From Salinicola avicenniae (GTDB lineage: Bacteria; Pseudomonadota; Gammaproteobacteria; Pseudomonadales; Halomonadaceae), in assembly GCF_023736115.1 (NCBI RefSeq), contig NZ_JAKQZC010000002.1:62001-126000 (forward strand): a stretch of 64,000 nt of DNA, given 5' to 3'. Below are positions 8,371 through 16,121 of this stretch, in pieces. The notes beneath the pieces were generated by a model. The model was not told where the DNA came from. It ran no database searches and saw only the letters and a program-made list of their open reading frames with translations. Within the stretch, counting starts at the first letter, position 1. The number at the start of each line of letters is the position of its first letter. A program made the translations under genes and the position numbers.

Positions 8371-9113
8371 GCGATCTCGATCTCTCCCTGCTGCTATCGC
8401 TGCTGCTGGTGCATGTGGTCGGCGACTTCGTGCTGCAGAGTAGCGCCTGGGCCGCCGAAAAACAGGCTCGTCACTTTGCCTCGCCCTCGCTCTACTGGCA
8501 TGTGGGTATTCACGCGCTATTGAGCCTGGTCGCCCTGCTGGCTTTCGGCGTGCCGGTACGAGACTGTCTGCCGGCAGTACTGATCATCGCCGGCAGCCAC
8601 TGGCTGGTGGACGCGCTCAAGAGTTATGCCACCCACCGTCCGATTCGTTATTTCCTGCTCGACCAGAGCCTGCATCTTGGCGTACTCGTGTTGCTGTGGA
8701 CATGGCTCGTCTCGCCGGAACTGTCTCGGCTCGGGCTTGCCTGGCACGCGCTCTGGCAGCCACAGACGTTGCTGATCGTGCTGACGTATCTCGTCGCCCT
8801 CAAGCCGGCCTCGATCCTGATCGCGTTGATCATGCAGCGCTGGAGCCGGGGCGTGGACACCAGCGGTACGCTGGCGGATGCTGGCGCTCGCATCGGCATG
8901 CTCGAGCGATTTCTGATCCTGACCTTCGTACTGAGCCATCAAATGGCCGCCATCGGATTTCTGCTCACCGCCAAATCGGTGCTGCGCTTCGGCGATCTCT
9001 ACGAGGATCGGGATCGAAAACTGACCGAGTACGTACTGCTTGGCACCATGCTCAGCTTTTCGATCACGCTGACCCTGGGGCTGGTGACACGCTATCTGCT
9101 GGAGAGGTTATGA
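8367..9113 (+). CDS. DUF3307 integral membrane protein
   Basis: 248 residues with about six hydrophobic segments, opening with LLLSLLLVHVVGDFVLQS, the recurring DUF3307 N-terminal pattern in which His and Asp sit in a membrane helix (about residues 16-20). Another conserved feature is GSHWLVDALKSY near residue 75. The family has no assigned biochemical function; in many bacteria it follows a satD gene, as here, so the pair probably acts together. The start overlaps satD by four bases and the stop overlaps the amidase gene by four bases. The His/Asp pairs in the helices could bind metal or protons, which is speculation. Likely location is the inner membrane. Confidence 0.75.
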   Translation: MSDLDLSLLLSLLLVHVVGDFVLQSSAWAAEKQARHFASPSLYWHVGIHALLSLVALLAFGVPVRDCLPAVLIIAGSHWLVDALKSYATHRPIRYFLLDQSLHLGVLVLLWTWLVSPELSRLGLAWHALWQPQTLLIVLTYLVALKPASILIALIMQRWSRGVDTSGTLADAGARIGMLERFLILTFVLSHQMAAIGFLLTAKSVLRFGDLYEDRDRKLTEYVLLGTMLSFSITLTLGLVTRYLLERL

Positions 9114-10036
9114 CAGGCAACCCACCCAGGCGCTGCCGCAGGCTGGCTACGCTGCTGAGCATCGTCCTATCGCTGGCCCTGCTGGCTGGCTGCGCCACGC
9201 CGAGCCAGCGGGAAGCCCGAGACGGTTATATCGCCGACCGGACACATCACTCCAGCGCCTATAACCAGCGCATACGCTACCTGGTGCTGCACTACACTGA
9301 TTCCGAAGCGCAGCGCGCCCTCAAGACACTGATGGGGCCCCACGTCAGCGCCCACTATCTGATTCCCCGCCACGCGATCCGTGACGACGAAGCACCCATC
9401 GTCTGGCAACTGGTGGATGAACGGGATCGCGCCTGGCACGCCGGCGTCAGTGCCTGGCGGGAACGCACCCAGCTCAATGACACCTCCATCGGCGTCGAGA
9501 TCGTCAATGCCGGCCCCATCGGCTTGCCACGCGGCAGTCAGTGGCAGGCTTATCCGCCCTCTCAAATCGATGCCGTGATCGCGCTGGCAAAGGATATCGT
9601 GACGCGCTACGGCTTGCCGCCGACCGCCGTGCTTGGCCACTCGGACATTGCCCCTTCACGCAAGATCGACCCGGGGCCGCGCTTCCCCTGGCGCAAGCTC
9701 TACGAAGCCGGCATCGGCGCCTGGCCCCGGGATAGCGATGTCCGCCACTATCGGAAACGGTTTCGGCAGTGCTCGCCAACCACCGCGCAGTATCAACAAG
9801 CGCTGCGTGCCTACGGCTATGTCCTGTCGATCAGCGGGCAGGAAGATGCCAAGACCCGCGACGTGACTCGCGCCTTTCAGATGCACTTTCGTCCCGAGGC
9901 CTACTCTGGCTGGCGAGATGACGAGACTGACGCACGCCTTTGGGCGCTACTGTCGCGCTACCGCCCGGAAGCCCTCGATCATGACGCCACGCTATCGCCG
10001 GACTGTGGAGCCGGTCGCGACAGCCAAGCGGATTGA
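9110..10036 (+). CDS. AmiD-like N-acetylmuramoyl-L-alanine amidase lipoprotein
   Basis: A 308-residue zinc amidase (Amidase_2 fold) that cleaves the MurNAc-L-Ala bond in peptidoglycan or released muropeptides. The signal peptide ends in the lipobox LLAGC, acylating Cys28, so the mature protein is an envelope lipoprotein. The catalytic domain (about 45-205) shows YLVLHYT with zinc ligand His61, SAHYLIPR, and the second zinc block GHSDIAPSRKIDPGPRFPW in its expected place. A C-terminal peptidoglycan-binding-like segment (about 230-300) completes an AmiD layout. I start at the ATG overlapping the DUF3307 stop (ATGA), preceded by GGAGAGG. Coupling to satD/DUF3307 suggests a joint envelope role. 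AmpD itself is cytosolic and lacks a lipobox, so AmiD is the better match. Confidence 0.9.
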   Translation: MTGNPPRRCRRLATLLSIVLSLALLAGCATPSQREARDGYIADRTHHSSAYNQRIRYLVLHYTDSEAQRALKTLMGPHVSAHYLIPRHAIRDDEAPIVWQLVDERDRAWHAGVSAWRERTQLNDTSIGVEIVNAGPIGLPRGSQWQAYPPSQIDAVIALAKDIVTRYGLPPTAVLGHSDIAPSRKIDPGPRFPWRKLYEAGIGAWPRDSDVRHYRKRFRQCSPTTAQYQQALRAYGYVLSISGQEDAKTRDVTRAFQMHFRPEAYSGWRDDETDARLWALLSRYRPEALDHDATLSPDCGAGRDSQAD

Positions 10037-10104
10037 AGCGCTCGCGAGCGTCGGGCAGGCATGGACAGGAACTCGCCCGACATCAGTGAACGCGGAGAAT
10101 GACC

Positions 10105-10683
10105 TCAGACAGTGCTCGGGACGGGCGAAGTGGGTAGCCGGGGGTAATGGATCATGTCGTGAAGCTTGGCGGTACGCTCGCCATGGTTGCGATAGCCGTG
10201 CGGACGATCGGCGGCAAACCGCACGCGGTCGCCCGCCTTCAACACTTGCCACTCTCCGCCGATGCAAAGCTCCATGCTGCCTTCCAGTATTACGACGTGC
10301 TCGACCACGCCGGCCGCATGCGGAGAGGACTCGCTGAAGGTGCCTGGCGGCATCTCGATCAACAGCATTTCGAAACCCAGCGCCGGGTCGAACGGAAAGA
10401 TCGACATGACGATCATGCCCGAGGCGTCGAAATGCCACGCCGGCGCCGCGCCACGCTGAGGCAGGCTGTCGGAGACCGGTTGCAGAAAAGAGGAGATCGG
10501 CGCATGCAGCCCACTGGCGATGCGCCACAGTGTGGCGATGGTCGGCGTCGACTCGTGCCGCTCGATCTGGCCTAGCATGGCCTTGCTGACACCACTCTCC
10601 CGCGCCAACCGATCCAGGCTCCAGCCTCTTTCTTGACGCAAGCGTTTCAGCTGGCCGCCAATGGCCGCCATATTCGCTTCCAT
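10105..10683 (-). CDS. XRE-family regulator with C-terminal cupin
   Basis: A 192-residue transcription factor: N-terminal lambda-repressor helix-turn-helix (about 9-63; GVSKAMLGQIERHESTPTI is the recognition region) and a C-terminal RmlC-like cupin (about 105-180; HVVILEGSMEL and AGDRVRFAADRPHGYRN). This architecture is common for small-molecule sensors that control a neighbouring catabolic or transport gene. The start has AGGGG six bases before the ATG. It is divergent from a BenE-type transporter across 460 bases of repeat-rich DNA, so it probably controls benE and itself; this is inference. It converges with the amidase gene on the other side. The ligand cannot be predicted. Confidence 0.88.
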   Translation of the reverse strand: MEANMAAIGGQLKRLRQERGWSLDRLARESGVSKAMLGQIERHESTPTIATLWRIASGLHAPISSFLQPVSDSLPQRGAAPAWHFDASGMIVMSIFPFDPALGFEMLLIEMPPGTFSESSPHAAGVVEHVVILEGSMELCIGGEWQVLKAGDRVRFAADRPHGYRNHGERTAKLHDMIHYPRLPTSPVPSTV

Positions 10684-11143
10684 GAATCCCCTCTCTCCCC
10701 GAATCCGCCTGTCGCGGATTGTCTATCCCTGATCTTGGGTCCTGCGTGTCTCTATCCCGAATGCGCCAGTTATTCGCCAACGGTTAGAGACCCATTGTCG
10801 GCACCGTCCCATCAAGGCACCGTCCCATAACAGCACTCACATCACGGCCCCTCATCACGACACCGCGTGAGCGAACCGCGATGACTCAAGCGCGACGACC
10901 AAAGCGCGACGACCAGAGCGCTTTTATTTAGATATTCCTACTATACCTATCTTTGCTTTGCCGGTATTGCATCTCGACCCTGGCCATCCGCGCTGCGGGC
11001 AGTCGACACCCGCCCCGTATCAGAGAGGCGGTGAGCGAACGCTGCCAGACGTTGTCAGCCTTGCTGCTGTGCGTTATAACGCACGCTTCTTTTTTCCCTT
11101 TCACCCTCGGTTTTCTTTCGCCCTCTGGTCCAGGAGCTTCTGT
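10684..11143. other. Divergent regulatory region between the XRE-cupin gene and benE, with short direct repeats
   Basis: 460 bases with no supported gene. It holds GCACCGTCCCAT twice (10801-10812 and 10817-10828) and about two and a half tandem copies of a CAAGCGCGACGAC unit (10887-10922). An AT-rich stretch at 10922-10965 is the best candidate for the benE promoter. The repeats may be operator sites for the neighbouring regulator, but nothing here proves it. Confidence 0.5.
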
Positions 11144-12325
11144 ATGCCTCGCCCGGCCGCCTGGCGCTGGCTCGCGCCGTCTTATCTCAGCGCCGGTTTT
11201 GTCGCCGTCTTGGTCGGCTACACCAGCTCCGCCGTCATCATCTTCCAGGCTGCTGAGGCTGCCGGTGCCAGCCCGGAGGCCATTGGCGGCTGGCTGGCGG
11301 CACTCGGCCTCGCCATGGGCGTGACATCGATCGGCCTGTCGCTGCGCTATCGTCAACCCATCCTCACTGCCTGGTCGACGCCCGGCGCGGCCCTGCTAGC
11401 CGTCAGTCTGCCCGGCGTACCGCTCGAAGAAGCCATCGGCGTCTTCTGTTTCTGCGCCTTGTTGATTCTCGTCTGCGGCCTGACCGGCTGGTTCGCTCGC
11501 CTCATGCAGCTGATACCGCAACCGCTGGCCGCCGCCATGCTGGCCGGTGTCCTGCTGCGCTTTGGCCTCCAGGCTTTCGCGTCGCTGGAGAGCAATACCG
11601 GCCTCGTGCTGACGATGTTCCTCACCTATCTGATAACCCGACGCTGGCTGCCGCGTTTCTCTGTCCTGCTGGTGCTGGCGGCCGGGCTGGCCTATGCCGC
11701 ATTCGGCGGCCAGATTGACACCGCTCAGACCCAGCTCGCCATTACCTTGCCCCAGCCGACCTGGCCTGCCTTTTCGTTCTCCAGCCTGCTGGGGATCGGC
11801 ATTCCGCTATTCGTCGTGACCATGGCCTCGCAGAACGCGCCCGGCGTCGCGACGCTACGCGCTGCCGGCTACGATGCACCGATTTCGTCATTGATGATCT
11901 GGACCGGCCTGGCAGCCCTGCTGCTGGCCCCCTTCGGCGCTTTCACGGTCTGCCTGGCGGCGATCACCGCTGCCATCTGCATGGGGCCTGACGTCCATGC
12001 CGATCCGGCGAAGCGCTATCCCGCCGCCATCTGTGCCGGTGGCTTCTATCTACTCGCCGGGCTGTTCGGCGGCTCCATCGGCTCACTGTTCAACGCACTG
12101 CCACCCGCGCTGGTCCTGGCGATAGCCGGCCTGGCCCTGCTGCCGACCATCGCCGGTAGCCTGCAGCGTGCGCTGCAGGAACCCGGGCCAAGAGAGCCGG
12201 CATTGATCACATTTCTGGTGACGGGGTCCGGCGTCACCCTGTTCGGCATCGGCGCCGCCTTCTGGGGGCTGATCGCCGGCATGCTGTCGCTCGCGATCTC
12301 CGGCTACTGGCAACGTAACCGGTAA
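11144..12325 (+). CDS. benE: BenE-family benzoate/H+ symporter
   Basis: A 393-residue inner-membrane permease with about 11-12 hydrophobic segments and the BenE hallmarks: SAGFVAVLVGYTSSAVIIFQ in the first helix, WSTPGAALL near residue 80, and VVTMASQNAPGVATLRA in the middle. Members take up benzoate (or similar aromatic acids) with protons. I start at MPRPAAWRWL, which has CAGGAGC nine bases upstream, instead of the longer open frame that begins 62 codons earlier with non-conserved sequence. No benzoate dioxygenase or catechol genes lie nearby, so this is a transport-only locus in this window; substrate is therefore by family only. It is divergent from the XRE-cupin regulator. Confidence 0.9.
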   Translation: MPRPAAWRWLAPSYLSAGFVAVLVGYTSSAVIIFQAAEAAGASPEAIGGWLAALGLAMGVTSIGLSLRYRQPILTAWSTPGAALLAVSLPGVPLEEAIGVFCFCALLILVCGLTGWFARLMQLIPQPLAAAMLAGVLLRFGLQAFASLESNTGLVLTMFLTYLITRRWLPRFSVLLVLAAGLAYAAFGGQIDTAQTQLAITLPQPTWPAFSFSSLLGIGIPLFVVTMASQNAPGVATLRAAGYDAPISSLMIWTGLAALLLAPFGAFTVCLAAITAAICMGPDVHADPAKRYPAAICAGGFYLLAGLFGGSIGSLFNALPPALVLAIAGLALLPTIAGSLQRALQEPGPREPALITFLVTGSGVTLFGIGAAFWGLIAGMLSLAISGYWQRNR

Positions 12326-12445
12326 CATTTCTCGGAATATTACACAACGTAACGAATCATTCTACTTAATTCATACCGATGTCTAATTGACTTAGTGGTA
12401 CTGACGGCACGTCGTTCGCGCCAACGCGCTGTCGCGGTTACCCGG

Positions 12446-13309
12446 TTACGCCCCCAGCGGCTCGACGTCCACCGCCACGGCCAACTGATGCGACCCACCG
12501 CCGTTCATCACCCCCTTGAGCGGAGGCACATCACCGTAATCCCGCCCCCACCCCAACACCAGATGACGCTCGTCAGGCCACGTGCCGTTGGTCGGGTCCA
12601 GCTCCAGCCAGCCCCAGGTCGGCAGATAAACGCCCAGCCAGGCGTGCGAGGCATCGGCCCCCACCAGGCGCGGCTGCCCGGGAGGCGGCAACGTCTCCAG
12701 ATAACCGCTGACATAGCGCGCCGCCAAGCCCAGAGAGCGCAGGCAGGCGATCATCAGATGAGCGAAATCCTGACACACGCCACGCCGGGCGTGCAGCACA
12801 TCGAGTACCGGCGTCGCCAACGTGCTGAATTCCGGGTCGTAGGCGAACGTGTCGAAGAGGCGCTGGTTGAGGTCGTTAACGGCATCCAGCAGGCCGCGAC
12901 CGACGGGGAAACTCGGCGTGGCGAAGCGTGCGAGCGCCGCATGGCGCGCCACGAAGGGGGAATCAAGCTGAAACTGGCGCAGCGCGGGCTTGCCACGCGC
13001 GTGACGCACCGCCTGCTGCCAGTCGCGGTTGGCGCTGGCAGGTGGCGAAGGACGCGGTCGGGTCTCGACTTCGGTCGACGCGGTCACCTGCAAGACCTGG
13101 TGCAGTTCCTGAACGGAAAAGAAGCTCACCTCGTTGCCGAAAAAGTCTCGACGCGACTGCAGCACGCTCGGATTCGGCGAGACCTCGAGCGCCGTCTCGC
13201 CAACTTCCTGCCACGCCAGTGGTCGGGGCGTCAATCGCGCCTCGTTATGGCACAGAGAGACCGGCGCAGCGTATTCGTAGCGCGTGGTGTGACAAACGCG
13301 ATAGCGCAT
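12446..13309 (-). CDS. Transglutaminase-like cysteine peptidase (COG1305 type)
   Basis: A 287-residue predicted cytoplasmic protein with a bacterial transglutaminase N-terminal beta domain (about 1-80; MRYRVCHTTRYEY) and a transglutaminase core. The catalytic triad is visible: Cys179 in RGVCQDF, His222 in DASHAWL and Asp238 in LELDPTNG. Such proteins are thought to act as peptidases or amide-bond transferases and occur next to ATP-grasp/alpha-E genes. It is third in a minus-strand set: large transglutaminase-DUF2126, then the fused ATP-grasp/alpha-E protein 58 bases upstream, then this gene. No signal peptide. The substrate is unknown; a role in processing a peptide conjugate made by the ATP-grasp partner is inference from published comparative genomics of these families. 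Confidence 0.9.
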   Translation of the reverse strand: MRYRVCHTTRYEYAAPVSLCHNEARLTPRPLAWQEVGETALEVSPNPSVLQSRRDFFGNEVSFFSVQELHQVLQVTASTEVETRPRPSPPASANRDWQQAVRHARGKPALRQFQLDSPFVARHAALARFATPSFPVGRGLLDAVNDLNQRLFDTFAYDPEFSTLATPVLDVLHARRGVCQDFAHLMIACLRSLGLAARYVSGYLETLPPPGQPRLVGADASHAWLGVYLPTWGWLELDPTNGTWPDERHLVLGWGRDYGDVPPLKGVMNGGGSHQLAVAVDVEPLGA

Positions 13310-13367
13310 CGGCAGTCCTTATCCTCCCCGCTTGTCGACTATCTTCCTTCACTCTAGCCGCCCAAGA

Positions 13368-15899
13368 CTAGGCGTCACCCTGGGCCTGCATGGGCACCAG
13401 CTGTCGCGGCACTTCGGCATGACTGAAATGACTGTTCTCGATCGCTTGGGAGAGTTCGGCAAGCGGGACTTCCAAGGCTTCCAGCAGCGCCGCCAGCGCC
13501 GCGCGCGCCGCCGGCTCCTCGACCTGAGCCAGGGCTTCCAGGTCCGCTAGATGCAGCGCTGCCCGGGCACGAATCAACAGGCGCGCCTCGCTGCTGCGGT
13601 ATGGCGTATCGTTCGGCTGCGGCAGATGTTCGATCTGACGTTCCAGACGCTTGAACATGTAGCCGACCGAGCGCGGATTGCCCTCGTCGAACAGCAGCAG
13701 ATCGAGGATCGCCGCCGGGTGCAGCTCACTGCGATAACGGCGACGGTAGGCCGTGGCATTGTCGCTGCTCGACAGCACCACCTCCCATAGCGCCTCACCG
13801 GCATGCGCGGCATCGAGCAGTGCAAAGCGCAGCAGCGCCAGCGTCGCCTGAGCCCGCTCGAGAAACCGCCCGATATCCATGAAGCGCCAACCGTAGTGAT
13901 GTGGCATGGTCTCGTTGCAGAAACCGAAGAATGCTGCCAGTTGGGTCATCAGCGTATCGACCGCGCGTCGACCGCCGACCGGGCCGAGCTGCGACAGCCT
14001 TGCCGACTCCTGACGAAGCTGGTTGAACACGCGCCAGGCATCGTCCCCCAGATGGTCGCGCACCGCCCGACCGTTATTGATCATGCGGCCGATCAGGTCG
14101 GGCAATGCGTCCGGGTGGCCGTCCTGGAACAGGGTCATAAGCCGTTCGCGGTCGGCGGCGAAACGTGACGTGGCGCCAGTCTCGTCATCACGGTCGAGCC
14201 CCAGCAGCGGCAGCAGGTCGATGAGCGTTTCATCCGCGATCCCCTCCTGGTCCTGATCCATCAGCCGGTAGAGCGCTTCGCGCAACAGGCGCAGACGTCC
14301 GTCCAGACGCTCGCCGTAGCGCCCCATCCAGAGCAGGCTGTCAGCGACGCGGCTGGGCAGGTCCATGCCGTCACGAGTGACCACCAACGGCAGACGCGAG
14401 CGACGCAAGCGGCTGACATGCGGTTGCGGCGAATCCGCCATGACCCACAGATCCTTGACGCACTGGCTCGCCTGCATCGCCAACCCCGGCGCCCCCTGCC
14501 ACGCCAACCCGCCCGGCATGGCCTCGTAGCCGTGAAAATTGCGCTCGTCGTCGAAACCCGCCTGGGTAAAGCAGCGCAGGTTATAGGTCGACGGCAGTAG
14601 CGTGGTGCAGTCGCGGTCCAGGAACGGGGCGCTGGCACCGGCCGGGACGCGCGACGCCACGTATCGGGCGGGCTCTGCCACCAGCGCCTGACGCAACCGC
14701 TCCCTGGCCTCGGTATCGAGCGTTCCCGGCCTGATGCACTGCAGATCCCCGTCGAGACGCTGGAAGACCAGCGATTCGAAGGCGCCCAGCGCCCAGGCCA
14801 GGCCATCACCACGCCCGCACCAGTGACGCTCGACCCCTTCGATCAACAGCGGCTCGCCGAGCAGGCGTTCGCACAGGTCCGGCAGAAAGGCCGCGATCAA
14901 CGGATGTTCCAGCGCCCCGACCCCGGGCGGATTGGTGATGCCTACGCCACCACTGCGAATGGCCTGCAGCAGGCCCGGCACACCGATCAGCGAGTCACCG
15001 CGCAGCTCGAGCGGATCGCTCCAGGCATCGCCGATCTGGCGTAGCAGGACATCGACCGGCTTGAGCCCCCCGAGCGTGCGCATCCACACCCGCGAGTCGC
15101 GCACGACCAGATCGCCGCCCTCCACCAGGGCCAGATTGAGGTAGTTCGCGAGATAGGCGTGCTCGAAATAGCTCTCGTGATCGGCGCCAGGCGCCAGCAG
15201 CGCCAGCGACAGCTGATCGCGATTGAGGCGGGCCAGCGCGGCGAGCGACTGCTGCTGGCGGTCGAGAAACCCGGCGAGCCGCTTTAGCGGTGCGTTGCGA
15301 TAGAGATCCGGCAGGGCCCGCGCCATGACAATACGATTTTCCAGGGCGAAGCCCATGCCTGCCGGGGCCTGCAGGTGATCGGCCAGGACACGCCAGCGAC
15401 CTTCGGCATCCCGCGTCAGATCGATACCATGCAGCGAGATACCCGGATCGTCGGCGAGCAGCAGCCCATCGCACGCCAGGAGAAAATCGGGATTGGCGTA
15501 GAGCGCATCGGCGGGCAGCACGCCCTCGTCGATCATGCGCCGCGGACCATAGATATCCTTCAGCACCGCCGCCAGCAGGCGCGACCGCTGGCGAAGCCCC
15601 TGCTCGAGAAAGCGCCACTCCGAGGGCGTAATCAGCAAGGGCAGCGGATCGAGCCGCCACTGGCGCAGGCTGCCGCTCTCGTCGGCGGGCAGATTGAACG
15701 TGACCCCATTGTCGTGCAGCAGATGCTGGATCTCGTCGGCTCGCGACGACAGAGAGGCATGGCCTAGTGACTCCAGCGCCTTGAGCAACAGGCGCCAGTG
15801 CTGGCGTACCTCGCCCTGCCCATCCAGCAGCGCATCGTGTCCCCCCGCGGGGCGGTAGGCGTCAAGCCAGGGAGTGGAGAGCGTCTCGATCGCTGCCAT
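13368..15899 (-). CDS. Fused circularly permuted ATP-grasp ligase / alpha-E protein
   Basis: 843 residues joining two domains that are separate genes at 19.9-22.3 kb. Residues about 60-505 are the circularly permuted ATP-grasp domain (formerly DUF404/DUF407), with ADHLQAPAGMGFALENR in the nucleotide-site region and ESYFEHAYLANYL. The alpha-E helical domain (formerly DUF403) begins at about Met512 with SRVADSLLWMGRYGER, which matches the opening of the stand-alone alpha-E protein. ATP-grasp proteins of this class are predicted peptide ligases; alpha-E is an all-helical partner of unknown activity. It lies between two transglutaminase genes on the same strand, 58 and 222 bases apart. Domain assignment is strong; the reaction is predicted only. 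Confidence 0.9.
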   Translation of the reverse strand: MAAIETLSTPWLDAYRPAGGHDALLDGQGEVRQHWRLLLKALESLGHASLSSRADEIQHLLHDNGVTFNLPADESGSLRQWRLDPLPLLITPSEWRFLEQGLRQRSRLLAAVLKDIYGPRRMIDEGVLPADALYANPDFLLACDGLLLADDPGISLHGIDLTRDAEGRWRVLADHLQAPAGMGFALENRIVMARALPDLYRNAPLKRLAGFLDRQQQSLAALARLNRDQLSLALLAPGADHESYFEHAYLANYLNLALVEGGDLVVRDSRVWMRTLGGLKPVDVLLRQIGDAWSDPLELRGDSLIGVPGLLQAIRSGGVGITNPPGVGALEHPLIAAFLPDLCERLLGEPLLIEGVERHWCGRGDGLAWALGAFESLVFQRLDGDLQCIRPGTLDTEARERLRQALVAEPARYVASRVPAGASAPFLDRDCTTLLPSTYNLRCFTQAGFDDERNFHGYEAMPGGLAWQGAPGLAMQASQCVKDLWVMADSPQPHVSRLRRSRLPLVVTRDGMDLPSRVADSLLWMGRYGERLDGRLRLLREALYRLMDQDQEGIADETLIDLLPLLGLDRDDETGATSRFAADRERLMTLFQDGHPDALPDLIGRMINNGRAVRDHLGDDAWRVFNQLRQESARLSQLGPVGGRRAVDTLMTQLAAFFGFCNETMPHHYGWRFMDIGRFLERAQATLALLRFALLDAAHAGEALWEVVLSSSDNATAYRRRYRSELHPAAILDLLLFDEGNPRSVGYMFKRLERQIEHLPQPNDTPYRSSEARLLIRARAALHLADLEALAQVEEPAARAALAALLEALEVPLAELSQAIENSHFSHAEVPRQLVPMQAQGDA

Positions 15900-16121
15900 G
15901 GCCGTATCGGTTTCACCTTGTCGAGGGCATACCTTGCCCGTGTCGAAGCCAGCTTCCCGGCTGGAGAGGCGTGTTCTTCCTGTCTATCGGCGCTCACGGC
16001 CAGACCTGCAACTGTCCGAGGATCGACGTTGGTCGGGCAAGCCCGGCGCACGCCGCGGCGATAATTGATATAGATGATAAGCGAGCGCGGTTCACTCACC
16101 TATCGCTTGCGCGATTCTTCC

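Noticed and set aside
15842-15855. ops-like GGCGGTAGG in the fused ATP-grasp gene
   Set aside because: It fails the T at position 11 and is on the strand opposite to the gene.
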